Assembly (NCBI RefSeq): GCF_949987535.1
Contig: NC_080067.1
Location: 58,648,405 to 58,712,404 of the forward strand
Reading direction: 5' to 3'
Origin: Balaenoptera acutorostrata
Lineage: Eukaryota; Chordata; Mammalia; Artiodactyla; Balaenopteridae
Length of the DNA stretch: 64,000 nucleotides
Part shown: piece by piece, positions 1-11,196 of the stretch
Position numbering within the stretch: position 1 is the first letter of the stretch
How the letters are laid out: every line of letters begins with the position of its first letter
Made by a program: the position numbers and the translations under genes
Notes under the pieces: model-generated
The model's input: only the letters and a program-made list of their open reading frames with translations
Databases searched by the model: none
Told to the model about the DNA's origin: nothing

Positions 1-598
1 TAAATAGACATTTCTCCAAAGAAGATATATAGATTGGCAACAAACACATGAAAGGATGCTCAACATCACTAAGTAGAGAAATGCGTATGAAAAGTACAAT
101 GAGGTATCACCTAACACCAGTCAGAATGGCTACGAACAGTAGCCAAAAATCTACAAACAATAAATGCTGGAGAGGGTGTGTAGAAAAAGGAACCCTCTTG
201 CACTGTTGGTAGGAATATAAATTGATACAGTCACTATGGAGAACAGTATGGAGGTTCCTTAAAAAACTAAAAATAGGACTACCATAGGACCCAGCAATGC
301 CACTACTGGGCATATACCCTGAGAAAACCATAATTCAAAAAGAGTCATGTACCACGATGTTCATTGCAGCTCTGTTTACAATAGCCAGGGCTTGGAAGCA
401 ACCTAAGTGTTCATCAACAGATGAATGGATAAAGAAGATGTGGCACATGTATACAATGGAATATTGCTTAGCCATAAAAAGAAACGAATTGAGTTTTTTG
501 TAGTGAGGTGGATGAACCTAGAGACTGTCATACAAAGTGAAGTAAGTCAGAAAGAGAAAAACAAATATCGTACGCTAACACATGTATATGGAATCTAA
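1..598 (+). pseudogene. L1 ORF2 C-terminal remnant
   Basis: This is the C-terminal part of the L1 endonuclease/reverse-transcriptase protein. The recognisable blocks are a degraded Cys-rich segment near 160-230, [14 protein letters not shown] (from 297), the [17 protein letters not shown] stretch and the terminal YGI before a taa stop at 596-598. In-frame stops and frame changes (for example the tag near 285, just before PLLGIY, and the tag after SFL at 501) break it. It is a dead copy with no expected function. Confidence 0.9.
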
Positions 599-961
599 AA
601 AAAAAGATTCTGAAGAACCTAGGGGCAGGGCAGGAATAAAGCCACAGAGGTAGAGAATGGACTTGAGGACACGAGGAGGGGGAAGGGTAAGCTGGCACAA
701 AGTGAGAGAGTGGCATGGATATATATACACTACAAAATGTAAAATAGATAGCTAGTGGGAAGCAGCCGCATAGCACAGGGAGATCAGCTCGGTGCTTTGT
801 GACCACCCAGAGGGGTGGGATAAGGGAGGTTGGGAGGGAGATACAAGAGGGAGGGGATATGGAGATATATGTGTACGTATAGCTGATTTACTTTGTTACA
901 TAGCAGAAACTAACACACCATTTTAAAGCAATTATACTCCAATAAAGATGTTAAAAAAAAA
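1..961 (+). mobile_element. LINE-1 3' fragment (B/E-type 3'UTR), cut by window edge
   Basis: The window opens inside an L1 in sense orientation: the 3' part of ORF2, then a roughly 360-bp 3'UTR ending in an A-run after an aataaagatg motif near 940-952. The 3'UTR has the 'gatagctagtgggaagcag' block shared with copies B, C and E, so it belongs to that lineage. The 5' end lies outside the window, so target duplications cannot be checked. Confidence 0.95.
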
Positions 962-979
962 GTGAATATAAATTCACTC

Positions 980-1955
980 TGAGATAAACCAGGGGTTGAA
1001 ATCAGCTGAAAAGATTTTTAAAGCAGGATTTATGAATATACAGAAGGGTTTAAAGGAAGATGTGGTCCTAGTGAGTGAAGTCATAGAGAATCATAGTAGA
1101 GAAATAGAAGCTATGTTTTTAAAATGGAAAATTTAGAGCTAGAAAATAGATATACAAAATGAAAAATTTATTGGGTGGGGCCAAGAGCAGCTGATGAATG
1201 CAGAAGAAATGGACAATAAATGTAAAGATAAATCAATAGGAATTATCTGATCTGAAGGACAAAGGGAATAAAAGATTTAAAAAAAAGAAGAGAGTCTCAG
1301 TGAACTGTGGAACAATATTAAGGGTCCAATGTATGTGCATTTGTGATCTCAGAAAAAGAGGAAAGAAATAATGGGGCATAAAAGTATTTGAAGATATACT
1401 GGCACCCAAAGTCTCTAATTTTGTGAACATAATTGATTTTCAGATCCAAGAAGTTCAGGGACCCCAACAGCATACATACAAGGTATACCACACCTAGGCA
1501 CATCATTGGCTGACTCCTGAAAACAAATGTTAAAAAGAAGATATTGAAAGTAGCTAGAGAAAAAGCAGCACATTATGTACAGGGAGAATTTGACTGATTA
1601 TTTTTCATCAGAAACAAAGGAGGACAGCAGACACTAGAACAACATCTTTAAAGCACAGAAAGAAAATATCTATCAAAATCTATCAATTTCAATTCTATAT
1701 CCAGTGAAAATGTTCTTCAATTTGAAGATGAAACAAAGATATTTTCTCATTAAAAAATTGAATGGATTTCAAGAGCATATCTGCACTCTAATTAATGTTA
1801 AAGGAATTTCTTCAGGCTGAGGAGAATCAATACCAGATGGTAAATTGATATATAGGAAAAAATGGAGAAGAGCAGAAGTAGTAACTATAAAAGTAAATAT
1901 TAAAAAATATATTTACTTTTCTCTATTTCGTTAACAATCATCTGAAAACATGAGA
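980..1955 (+). mobile_element. HAL1 (half-LINE) / ancient L1 ORF1
   Basis: Sense-strand remnants of an L1-type ORF1 can be followed from the coiled-coil part (about 1130-1290), through 'gaactgtggaacaatattaa' (the RRM start, near 1301), to the C-terminal domain with 'ttcaatttgaagatgaaac' (about 1715). It then runs straight into the short HAL1-like tail ('ttcttcaggctgaggagaa', then a gtaaatataaa-like end) with no ORF2. That arrangement is the hallmark of HAL1 elements. The copy is old and full of stops and indels. Confidence 0.75.
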
Positions 1956-1989
1956 CATTCTTTATGGTTTGAGCTCAGTCACATTACCA

Positions 1990-2275
1990 AAGCCATAAAA
2001 ATAAATTGTGTAATAAAATTTCATCGAAACTAAAACTTCTGGTAAGCCAAAGACCCCATTTAAAAAGTAAATACTTGAGCCATAAGCTGGGCAAAAATAT
2101 TCACAAAATATATATTTGACAAAGGATTTGTCATCCAACTGAAAAAATAATTTAAAAAATAAGCAAAAGATTTGAACATAACACTTCACAGAGAAAACTA
2201 TGCACATATGCACATATAAAATAAATACAAGCAATTATCAGGGAAATGAGTATTCCAATCAGAGCAATAAAAAGC
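1990..2275 (+). mobile_element. Ancient L1 ORF2 fragment
   Basis: This degraded sense-strand ORF2 segment resembles the region encoding the 'ISKIYK...[10 protein letters not shown]' part: aattattcacaaaatata, gacaaaggatttgtcatcc, gcaaaagatttgaacataacacttc and caattatcagggaaatgag occur in the right order. Divergence is high (mammalian-wide L1M age). Boundaries are approximate. Confidence 0.6.
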
Positions 2276-2279
2276 AATA

Positions 2280-3242
2280 CAAAACAATAAAAAACAAAAA
2301 GAATGTTATATGGCTTTCTAGATAGTTTTGCAAAACTGATTACTACAAAAAAATCTTCGCAGTGATTGGGTATATATGTATGAACATTTTTTACCTCAGT
2401 TGTCTATTGTATGGCAGTCACAGCTCAGGTCTTTAGATGGCTGCATGACCTCTTTTTATGTAGACATAGGGTATGCTTTGTATGGAGGCTAGAAAACTCA
2501 TGTTGTCTACTCTGTTTTGTGGTAATGTGTCCACTGAAAAGAAAAAATAAATTCTTTTTTTCTCTTAAAGATGATTTACAGTCCCAGATATCTTAAAGCC
2601 ATTTTGTTTGAAAACATACATGCTTATCTACCAAGCTGTAAATTAGTTGTCCCTCAGCCCACTTAACTTAAGAGATAGCAGTGAGATGGGTCAGCTTTGT
2701 ATCTCAGTGACACCAGTGGACTTGAGGACTGAGAGGGTGGAGCGCTGAATGAGATGTCATTTGTAAGTTTTGTCTGATTCCCACATGGATTTGTCCTGGT
2801 TGTGTAAGGAGCTAAACTGTGTGGAAGTCAACTTGCAAATGTCAATCTACTTCAGAAGTGGCACCAGAATTAATCAATTTTCAATGTTACTGTTACACTA
2901 ATTTAAGACCAGACTCATGTTTGAGAATTAAACAAAAAAACGAATAAAAAATAAAAAAGAATCAAGATTATGTAGCACCAGTTCTTCTCCATGTTGGTTT
3001 TCATTCTCTCCAGATGTATGCCACACATTTGATCTTAACTCAGATTTTACAACTGCATCTATAAAATTTTAAACATTAAAATGTCAGTTTTTAAGCACAT
3101 TTTTACTCTTTTTATAAGGTTAGTGCTGAACTCTAAATAATTTAGTTTAACTTTGTTTCTGCCATAGTGGTGATGCCCTTTGTCTATTTTTGATAAAATA
3201 AAAATAATTAATACGTTTATTCTTAGTTGTAAGGTATATTAC
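2280..3242. other. No gene or repeat recognised
   Basis: AT-rich sequence without a convincing ORF, splice structure or interspersed-repeat match that I recognise. The 61-codon ORF at 2411-2596 has no recognisable product. Confidence 0.5.
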
Positions 3243-3250
3243 CTTTAAAA
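3243..3250. repeat. hAT target-site duplication, left
   Basis: ctttaaaa, identical to 3507-3514, directly abutting the transposon. Confidence 0.85.
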
Positions 3251-3506
3251 CAGGGGTTCCCAACCCCTGGGGCTGCAAACTGGTACTGGTCCGTGGCCTG
3301 TTAGGAACTGGGCTGCAGAACAGGAGGTGAGCAGCAGGTGAGCGAGTGAAGCTTCATCTGCCACTCCCCATCATTCCCCATCGCTTGCATTATCCGCCTG
3401 AGCCATCGCTCGCATTACTGCCTGAACCATTACCTGCCCCTGCCACGTGGAAAGATTGTCTTCCATGAAACCGGTCCCTGGTGCCAAAAAACGTTGGGGA
3501 CTGCTG
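3251..3506 (+). mobile_element. Non-autonomous hAT DNA transposon (MER1/Charlie3-like)
   Basis: The termini are imperfect inverted repeats (caggggttcccaacc... and ...gttggggactgctg). The element is flanked by a perfect 8-bp duplication, ctttaaaa, at 3243-3250 and 3507-3514, which is diagnostic of hAT insertion. The interior (gtccgtggcctgttaggaac, gtgagcagcaggtgagcgag, gtcttccatgaaaccggtcc) fits the MER1 group as I remember it. It has no coding capacity. The subfamily name is less certain than the class. Confidence 0.85.
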
Positions 3507-3514
3507 CTTTAAAA
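3507..3514. repeat. hAT target-site duplication, right
   Basis: ctttaaaa. Its last four bases are also the first four of the duplication made by the adjoining SINE. Confidence 0.85.
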
Positions 3515-3522
3515 GATATTTA

Positions 3523-3784
3523 GGGCTTCCCTTGTGGCGCAGTGGTTGAGAATCTGCCTGCCAGTGCAGGGGACACGGGTTCGAGCCCTGGTCTGGGAAG
3601 ATCCCACATGCTGCAGAGCAGCTGGGCGCGTGAGCCACAACTGCTGAGCCTGCGCATCTGGAGCCTGTGCTCGGCAACGAGAGAGGCCGCGATGGTGAGA
3701 GGCCCACGCACCGCGATGAAGAGTGGCCCCCGCTCGCCACAACTGGACAAACCCTCGCACAGAAACGAAGACCCAACACAGCCA

Positions 3785-3830
<46 letters not shown>
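3523..3830 (+). mobile_element. CHR-type tRNA-Glu SINE with (AAAT)n tail
   Basis: The tRNA-derived head begins gggcttccc and has an A box (tggcgcagtggttgag) and a B box (gggttcgagccc, near 3578). A CHR body and an (AAAT)n tail of about 45 bp follow. It is flanked by a perfect 12-bp duplication, aaaagatattta, at 3511-3522 and 3831-3842. The long body with 'cgcacagaaacgaagaccc' resembles the form common in cetaceans and hippos. Confidence 0.95.
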
Positions 3831-3831
<1 letters not shown>

Positions 3832-3842
3832 AAAGATATTTA

Positions 3843-4400
3843 ACCTTTGTGGGTGATTCTGAGGTAGCTAACCAATATATATTTCCTCTTTAGGCAAGTA
3901 AAATCCAAAGAATCAAAATGTTAAATTTTAGATATTAAATCTAATTTCTGCACAGATAATTTCTTTATTTTTACTGAAATAATTATTTATACAGTTAGTA
4001 CTGAATTCATCAAGTGGATAAGTGAGACTTTTATATCATTGGACTTTAAAAAATTTATTGTTTTAAATCATTGATGGATCTTTGACATTTTTTTCTGCAT
4101 AAAATGTGTAAGGATATAAACAAAAGTATCAAATCTTGCAGAAATGTATAATGGAAAAGAAACTTTAACCAAAAACATTTTCTGGAGCTACTGAGTAGTC
4201 ATGGTAACAAAAAGTCACACTCTTTTAAACTTTTGTAAGGTTTTTCATGTGGAAGGGCCTTTAGTTCTTAATAATTGCTATTTTCCTTTCAAAATTATGT
4301 CAAAAATATTTCCAAGATGAGAAACAAATACATGGCTTATTTTAAGGGTTTACATTAGGAAATCCACTTAACTTTTTAAAAACAGATCTATGGAGGAATA
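3843..4400. other. No gene or repeat recognised
   Basis: AT-rich sequence. No ORF, RNA gene or recognisable repeat. Confidence 0.5.
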
Positions 4401-4419
4401 TTTGTTATATAATAACTTA

Positions 4420-5990
4420 CACAAAAAGTGATAATTTGTGAAGTTTTGGCTCATGTATACATGTGTGAAATCATCCCTACAGTGAAGGTAATAAACACGC
4501 CCATCGCTTCTTTTAATCCTTTTCTCCCGTCATTCCCTGTCCTACCCTTTTGTCCCCAGGCAACTACTGATCTGCTTTGTGTGTTTATAGTATTCTCATT
4601 CATATATTCTCTCTGCCATCCCCTCCCCACCCCAACTCTCTCTCTCTCAGTATTGCTTCTTTTATCCCACATAATTATTCTGAGGTTCATCCATGTTGTA
4701 GTGTATTTCAGTACTTCATTCCTTCCTATTCCTGAGTAGTGTTACATTGTGTATATATTCTGCAATTTGTTTATCTATTCAGCTATTGAAAGGTATTTGG
4801 GTTTTCAGATTTGGGCTGTTAACATTTGGGTACAAGTTTTGTATGATCATATGTGATCATACACTTTCATTTCTCTTGGGGAAATACTTAAGAGTGGAAT
4901 AGTTGTATTATGTGGTAGGTGTATTTTGACTTTTTAAAAAGCTGCCAATTCCCACCAGCTATGTATGACACAATTCCATTTTCTTCACATCTTCACCTTA
5001 GTATTTTTCATTTTGTCTATTCTGATAGTGGCAGTGGCATCTTGTTGTAGCTTTAATTTGCATTTCCCTGATAGGGATGTTGTTGAGCACCTTTTCATGT
5101 CCTTATTTGGCATATGCATATTTTCTTTGGTACAGTGTGTAAATAATTTTTCCCATTTAAAAATTGTTTTTGTTTTCTTATCATTGACCTTTGAGGATTC
5201 TTATATTCTGGATGCAAGTACTTTATCAGCTACATGCTTTATAAGTATTTTATCCTGGTCTATGGCTTGTCTTCATAATTTTCTTAAAGTGTCTTCCAAA
5301 GACCACAAGTCTTTCATCTTGATGAGGTCTAGGATCCACTTTGAATTAATTTTTGTGTATGGTATAAGTTATTGATCAAAGTTCATGTTTTTGCATGTGG
5401 AGATATAATTGTATATTCATATGATACAAGACCAATTTCTCCACTGACTTGCCTTTACCCTTTTGTCAAAAATAATTTGTTCATATATTTGTGGGTCAAC
5501 TTCTGGCTGTATTTTCTTCTACTTTTCTGTTTTTCAATGCTAATACACAGAATCTTGATTACTGTAGCTTATAACAAGTCTTGAAATCATGGAATGTTAG
5601 TCCTCCAAATTTTTTTTTCCAGTTATTTTGGCTCTTGTAGGTCATCTAGAATCAGTTTGTCGATTTTTACAAAATATCTCCTGAGATTTTTACTGGGATT
5701 ATACCAAATCTATGTATCAATTTGAGGAAAACTGCTTTTTAACAGTGTTGAATCTTCTAAACCATGAGCACAGTGTGTCTATTTATTTATGTCTTTACTT
5801 TTTGTACTGTTTTGTAATTTTCAGTGTACTAATCTACATTTTCTGTCAGATTTATCCCTATTTCATATATTTAATGCTATTATAAATGGTATTTTATTTC
5901 AATTTTGATTGTTGCTAGTATATAGAAATGCATTTTTATATTAATCTTATATCCTGCAACCATGCTAAAATACTTATTAGTTCTCATATT
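4420..5990 (-). mobile_element. Ancient L1 (L1M-type), 3'UTR and 3' part of ORF2
   Basis: On the plus strand this reads as the complement of an old L1 3' half. It contains the attattctgaggttcatcc block, 'cattttgtctattctgatag', 'tttgcatttccctgat', 'tttgaattaatttttgtgta' and 'cttgattactgtagctt', in the same order as in the young copies, followed near 5560-5960 by the RT/C-terminal boundary blocks. Divergence is far greater than in copies A-E, so it is eutherian-wide in age. ORFs on the plus strand here (4428, 4965) are antisense artefacts. Confidence 0.85.
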
Positions 5991-6029
5991 TTTTTTCTTT
6001 AAACCTATCTTTTAGACCACTTTTAGGTT

Positions 6030-6583
6030 TGTTGGGGAGGAGAAAGTTTCCCCTTCTACCCTTCTTGAGTTCTTGTGCCTGGAAATTGACACAAAACAGA
6101 TTAACAGGAAAAAAAGAAACAAGTTTAATTTGTGCACACAGAGGTCTCAGAAATAGGACCTAAGAAGTTGCCAAAACAGGCAGCTTTTATACTTTTTAGA
6201 CAAAGAAACAATTTGAGAGGAATTGACAGGACAAAGAAATTAAGGTTTGGGTGATTAGTTACTAGAAATATAAGCAAAGTTTGGGTTTGGGTAGTAAATT
6301 AGTAAAGACATAACAAGGTGTGCTTATATAGGCTTCTTGGCCCTGAATTCCTGATCTCTCTGGTAATAAGGTTTATCTTTCTACCACCACCTCACCCCTG
6401 ACCCCACCCCCCCATAGAGAGAGGGTACCTTTCACATGGGAGATTTATTTTCTGCTTTCAGGGAGACATAGAGGAGGGTCAAAGTTTCCCTCCTGAATTG
6501 GCCATTTCTGAAGTAACTGTAATTAAAATAATCAATATACCATTGAGGCATAATTTGGTGTGGCCGGCTCTGGACCCCCAACA
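6030..6583. mobile_element. Probable solo LTR, family not assigned
   Basis: A 554-bp block begins tgttgggg and ends ccccaaca, a perfect 8-bp inverted terminal match with the TG...CA ends typical of retroviral LTRs. It sits between two pieces of ancient L1-type sequence. An aataaa motif lies on the minus strand (near 6445), suggesting minus orientation. The flanks (aggttt and agtttt) agree only imperfectly, so the target duplication is unproven. It has no coding potential. Confidence 0.6.
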
Positions 6584-6659
6584 GTTTTGTAGCAAAATTG
6601 AGCAGAATGTACAAAATTGTCTTCTATCCTTTTGCCCCAAGCACAGCCTCTCCTGCTGT

Positions 6660-7095
6660 CAACATTGCCGTTTTTAATTCGTTTCTTTTTTTCTTTTTCT
6701 TTTTTCATGTTTCTTGTGCTTGGACTTCTTGAGCTTCTTAGATGTGTGGGTTTATAGGTTTCATTTAAAAATGGAGAAATTTTGGCCATTATTTCTTTAA
6801 ATGTTTTTTCTATTTTATCTCTCTCCTTTCCTTTGAGGAATCCAATTTCATGTGTATTAGACCACTTGTAGTTGTCCCACGGCTTGCTGACATTCTTCTC
6901 TTCATTACTTTAAAAGAAAAACTTTCTTTGTGTTTAATTTTGGAGTTTTTCTATGGCTATGCCTTCAGGTTACTAATATTTTCTTCTGCAGAGTCTAATC
7001 TACCATTAATTTCAATGGTTCTGTGTTTTCACCTCACACATTGTAGTTTTCATCTTTAGACATTTGATTTAGGTCATTTTTGTTTATCTCCCATG
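6660..7095 (-). mobile_element. Ancient L1/HAL1 ORF1 region
   Basis: The plus strand carries the complement of an old ORF1: 'gaaattttggccattatttc', 'aggaatccaatttcatgtgt', 'gaccacttgtagttgtccca' and 'cttctgcagagtctaatcta'. These parallel the ORF1 blocks of the young L1s (for example 'ataatgcgaatgttg...gtcccagaggtctc'). It may be the 5' part of the same ancient element as 4420-5990, separated by the LTR and a deletion. Confidence 0.65.
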
Positions 7096-7099
7096 TCTC

Positions 7100-7568
7100 C
7101 TTAACTTTTGAACACATAAAATACAGTTATATTTTAATGTAATGAAACAGTTTGAATTTAGAATAAGATATGAGAATTTTGTTGTCTATTAAGCGGGCAT
7201 TAAAAATATTTGCAAAATTGTAAATCAATGCCACTCTTCTTACTAACCATTTTCATAAAAATACACTATCTTAATATGTAATGAGTCTTATTGTTATTTT
7301 TAAATGAGTTAAACTATTTTTAAATGTTTTAATTTCCAATACAGTAAATAGCCATAGATTTAACTCATAGAAACAAAAGCTGTTTGGAGTCTTCAGTACT
7401 TAAGAGTACAAAGTGGTCATGAAACCAAAAGGTTTGAGAAGTACTGATTGATTATCTGCACACCCCTGAATTTCCATAAAGGATAGTAAAACTGACATCA
7501 GATAGGTTCCAGAGGGTCTTCTTCTGAGAGTAGTCTGAAAGCCCCTGCTAAGAAGATTTACAGATAAA
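7100..7568. other. No gene or repeat recognised
   Basis: AT-rich, apparently unique sequence between the ancient L1 piece and the MaLR LTR. Confidence 0.5.
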
Positions 7569-7573
7569 CTATA

Positions 7574-7927
7574 TGCTGTGGTCTGAATGTTTGTGTCTCC
7601 TTAAAATTCATATATTGAAATCTTAATGCCCAATGTCTATGGTATTAGGAAATGGAGCCTTTGGGAGGTGATGAGGTCGTGAAAGTAGAGCCCTCATGAA
7701 TGACATTAACGGTCTTATGAAAGAGGTCCCAGAGAGCTCCCTTGCCTCTTCTACCACGTGAGGACATAGAAGTTGGCAGTCTGATATCTGGAGGAGGGTC
7801 CTCCCCAAACCTAATCAGACTGGCACCCTGACAATGACTTCTAGCCTCCAGAACCGTGAGAAATTTCTGTTGTTTAAGCCACCCAGTCTGTGGTATTTTG
7901 TTATAGCAGCCCTAATAGACTAAGACA
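7574..7927 (+). mobile_element. Solo LTR of ERVL-MaLR type (MST/MLT1-like)
   Basis: A 354-bp LTR begins tgctgtggtctgaatg and ends ...gactaagaca. Internal blocks are 'ggagcctttgggaggtgatg', 'tagagccctcatgaatgac' and 'ttgttatagcagccctaat'. It is flanked by a perfect 5-bp target duplication, ctata (7569-7573 and 7928-7932), as expected for an LTR element. No internal region remains, so it is a recombination-derived solo LTR. Confidence 0.85.
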
Positions 7928-8144
7928 CTATAAAAAAGTATTTCTTCATAAACTTCACAACCATAAATTCTAATGGATCAGATTCGCTAAGAAATAGAGT
8001 ATCATTCAGAAACAGTCTGGGAATAGCCTTAAAGATACGTGAAGTGAGAATGCAGTAGATAATGTAATTTGAGGCTAAAGCTTGAGGTTCTAGTTCTTAA
8101 GTTCACACCATGATTCTTACTTATTTCATCATTTGGGGCATATG

Positions 8145-8270
8145 TCAATTTGTTTACTCAATTTTCAAAGGGGTCGAATTGATTGAGCATCATAGGGTTG
8201 TTCTGAGGATTAAATGAGATGACAGAGGTTGTAGTGTTTAGAAAACTGTTGCAGTATACTTATGTTAAAG
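8145..8270 (+). mobile_element. MIR fragment
   Basis: 'catagggttgttctgaggat' followed by 'taaatgagatgacag' matches the MIR core and 3' part. Short and diverged. Confidence 0.6.
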
Positions 8271-8279
8271 GTTATTTAT

Positions 8280-9927
8280 TCCTGGTGCTATTTCAGCTTC
8301 TAACTTAAAATAGAAATATGGTCTAAAATAATGTCTGAGATAAGGTCTGGCTCTCCTGGGCAAACTTTTGAGGTTTTATATTTGTTCACATTTAAGTATG
8401 ACCATTAAGTAAAATTCAAATTGTTATCTTACCTGCTAGGTCAAAATATGCTGTTTTTTTTAATTTTTCTGGTGAAACCATATGCTGCAAATAGCTGAGA
8501 TTTTGACCTAATTTTGTCTACTAATATTTATCTTTTTCTATAGTTATTTGTGTTTTTCTCACAATTTGAGAAAATAGGTCACTTAGTGTTGCATCTTAGT
8601 ATGATATAAATAAATTAAAATGTAATTTACTTTTTTTTCTGGTGCATAAGATCATTCCATAATTTTAGAAGATATTGAGCTTATTTTCTTCATTTTTTTT
8701 TCCTAAAAATTTGCTCTTTCCTCCTTGCAGCATGTTTTAACTGCTTTTGTGCAATACGTTCAAAGAATTTAAAAATATTATCGAATTTTAAAATATGATT
8801 GCAGATGCTGTTTATATCTTTATTGTCTCCGAAAAATTTGAACCTTATGTTTTAGAAGGAAAATGGGATTGCTTTCACCTGTAGTATATGTATTTTCAAT
8901 TTGCAATAAATTTTCTTTCCAGTAAGAAAATAAAGGACTTTTGCAAGGTTCATAATAGCTAATCTTATTTAGGTTGGAAATATTTTAATAAAAAATCAAG
9001 AATTAAAATCTTAAAATATGTATTGATTTTGGTAGAATTATTTAATTAGAAGTATAATAGGTAAGAACTACATATTAAAAAGTACAGCAAATTAGAGTGC
9101 TTCTAATTATTCCTATTTTCTATTTTTATTTTTTATTTGTATGTTTGTTGACTGTTTTCTCTTCCATTTTAGAGATCTGAAGGAAAGGGTATTCATAGTT
9201 GGAAGGGATTTTGGAATAGTGCTTACTACAGTCACCAAATAATAGATTGTCGTTCGCTCCACCTCTATATCATAGTTCTTTTAACATCACTGAACAGATA
9301 CTTGGGGATTTAGGAAATGAGTAATGGCACAGCAGAATAATGTAGACAAAGATATAATAGATAACAAAATATAAATAAAACTATAACCTATTTGAATTTG
9401 GTATAACCAGAAAAGGCTTAGCTTTATTATGTGTGAGAATACTTTTAGTATTCAAATTATTTATGAGATTAATTTTTTGGTGGTAATTGCTAATTTTCTT
9501 TGGAAAATCTACAGTTAAGACACTTTTTGTGGGAATTTTGGTGATTGTAAATGTAAGTCTTAGTGCCTTGGGTGTTCGATGTAAGTAAGAAAAAAAACTG
9601 TATTCCACAACCTTTATCCTGTAGCGTTCAGCATAGGTGGGTAAATGAGCTAGGTCAGATTCTACTTTAGCAGTGAAGGAGTTAGAGTAAAAATATGTGA
9701 ATAGAGCTTAGGGTCAGATCTTAAGGGGCATGTTTGTTTCAGTTTAACTGTGTAGAAAGTGTGATAAATACATCATTGTATGTGGGCTTTGGTTGAAAAA
9801 GATAGTTTTTCTACTTGAGACATTGAAAATTTATATCACTTCTCCTTCCAGTTAAAAATACTAAATAATTTCATTATTTTGACCCCTATTGATTTGACAA
9901 TTGTAATAGCATAAATGAAATTTACTA
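8280..9927. other. No gene or repeat recognised
   Basis: 1.6 kb of AT-rich, apparently unique sequence. ORFs are short and featureless (for example 9381-9608 on the minus strand, low complexity). I see no promoter, exon or repeat I can support. Confidence 0.5.
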
Positions 9928-9940
9928 AAATGAAAAGTGA

Positions 9941-10457
9941 TTTATGTCAAAAAGTGTTCTGCCTATGTTTCCTCTAGGAGGTTTATAGTATCAGGTCTTA
10001 CATTTATCAGGTTTTACATCTTTAATCCATTTTGAGTTTATTTCATAAAAAAAGAATGAAATTTTGCCACTTGCAGCAAGCAACATGGATGGACTTGGAA
10101 GGCATTATGCTAAGTGAAATAAGTCAGGCAGAGAAAGACAAATACTGTATGATGTCACTTATGTGTGAAATCTAAAGAATACAACAAATTAGTAAATATA
10201 ATAGAAAAGAAGCAGACTCAGATATAGAGAACAAACTAGTGGTTACCAGTGGGGAGGGGGGAGGGGTGATACAGGGGTGAGGGAATGGGGGGTACAAACT
10301 ATTGGGTGTAAGATAGGCTCAAGGATATATTGTACCACATAGGGAATATAGCCAATATTTTGTAATAACTGTAAATGGAAAGTAACCTTTAAAATTGTAT
10401 AAAAAATTTAAAATATTTAAAAGGTGAATAAATAAAACAGTAAAAAATACACTAAAG
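9941..10457 (+). mobile_element. Old L1 insertion with inverted 5' part (twin priming)
   Basis: 9941-10045 is ORF2 sequence in minus orientation (the complement of the 'INSKWIKD' region, recognisable as 'gtgttctgcctatgtttcct' and 'aatccattttgagtttattt'). From about 10047 the sequence turns to plus orientation with ORF2 C-terminus and 3'UTR ('gcattatgctaagtgaaata', 'gaatatagccaatattttgt') and an A-rich tail. Perfect 13-bp target duplications, aaatgaaaagtga, lie at 9928-9940 and 10458-10470, so both parts arrived in one event. Confidence 0.85.
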
Positions 10458-10470
10458 AAATGAAAAGTGA

Positions 10471-11172
10471 GTTTTTGAAGTGATACAACTAATTTTTTCA
10501 TCATTTTTATTTAACTCCATCTTGTATTAGAATTCCAAAAGCCTAATTAATTTTCTTAGCTTTCCTCACTTTTACCCCATGGCTTTTTAGAAGGAATGCA
10601 GACTCAGGTGGAAGCTGAGGCTTTTAAAAACCATGTTTATTGTTGTTTTTTTTTTTCTTTGCATCTCTGTTCTCTTAGATTTGGGGAGTTGGGGGGGAGA
10701 GAGAGAGAGAGAGAAATAATTCTGAATTTCACCATTAGATGGACTAGGTATATATGGAGTACCTAAAAAACAAAACAAACAAAAACCAGCAAAGATTTCT
10801 TTTTTTAAGGATAAAAGGATTAGTCATATTAGGAAAAAGCAGAACTTACTTGGACTTTCCATGGTCAAATTTTTAAATTTTATTTTGAATTATATATGGA
10901 GAAAGCAGTGCATACAGTTGATGGCTCAGGTAGGGAGAAGAGATCAGCCTTTCCCCTGACTCGTGCCATGTTTATGTCAAAGGAAAGAACCTCCACTGTG
11001 GGAGACAGAATGGGTCTGAGCAGGTTTCTGTTCCTTTTGCACATCAGTAGACTATGGGCGTGTCCTCAAGGAACTCAAAGCCCAGAGATGAGAGAGGAGG
11101 GATTCTTATGAACTGTGTCTTTGTTCTCCATTCTCTTTTACAAACATCTTATGTGCCAGAAGTCAAGCCTAT
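10471..11172. other. No gene recognised; short G-run and (GA)n tract
   Basis: Apparently unique sequence. A G7 run merging into (GA)9 lies at 10691-10714. The 71-codon plus-strand ORF at 10896-11111 has no recognisable domain and no supporting splice or promoter context. Confidence 0.5.
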
Positions 11173-11184
11173 CCTTACTAAGTA
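11173..11184. repeat. Target-site duplication of L1 A, 3' side
   Basis: ccttactaagta, followed directly by a T-run (the tail complement). An identical copy at 17608-17619 abuts the L1 5' end. Confidence 0.8.
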
Positions 11185-11196
11185 ATTTTTTTTTGA

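Noticed and set aside
3523..3600. tRNA-like head with A and B boxes (also in the three other SINEs)
   Set aside because: It is part of a tRNA-derived SINE. The cloverleaf is not maintained and the body and tail follow directly, so these are not tRNA genes.
6025..6588. Target duplication for the LTR at 6030-6583
   Set aside because: Flanks agree only as aggttt against agtttt, depending on the chosen boundary, which is too weak to claim.
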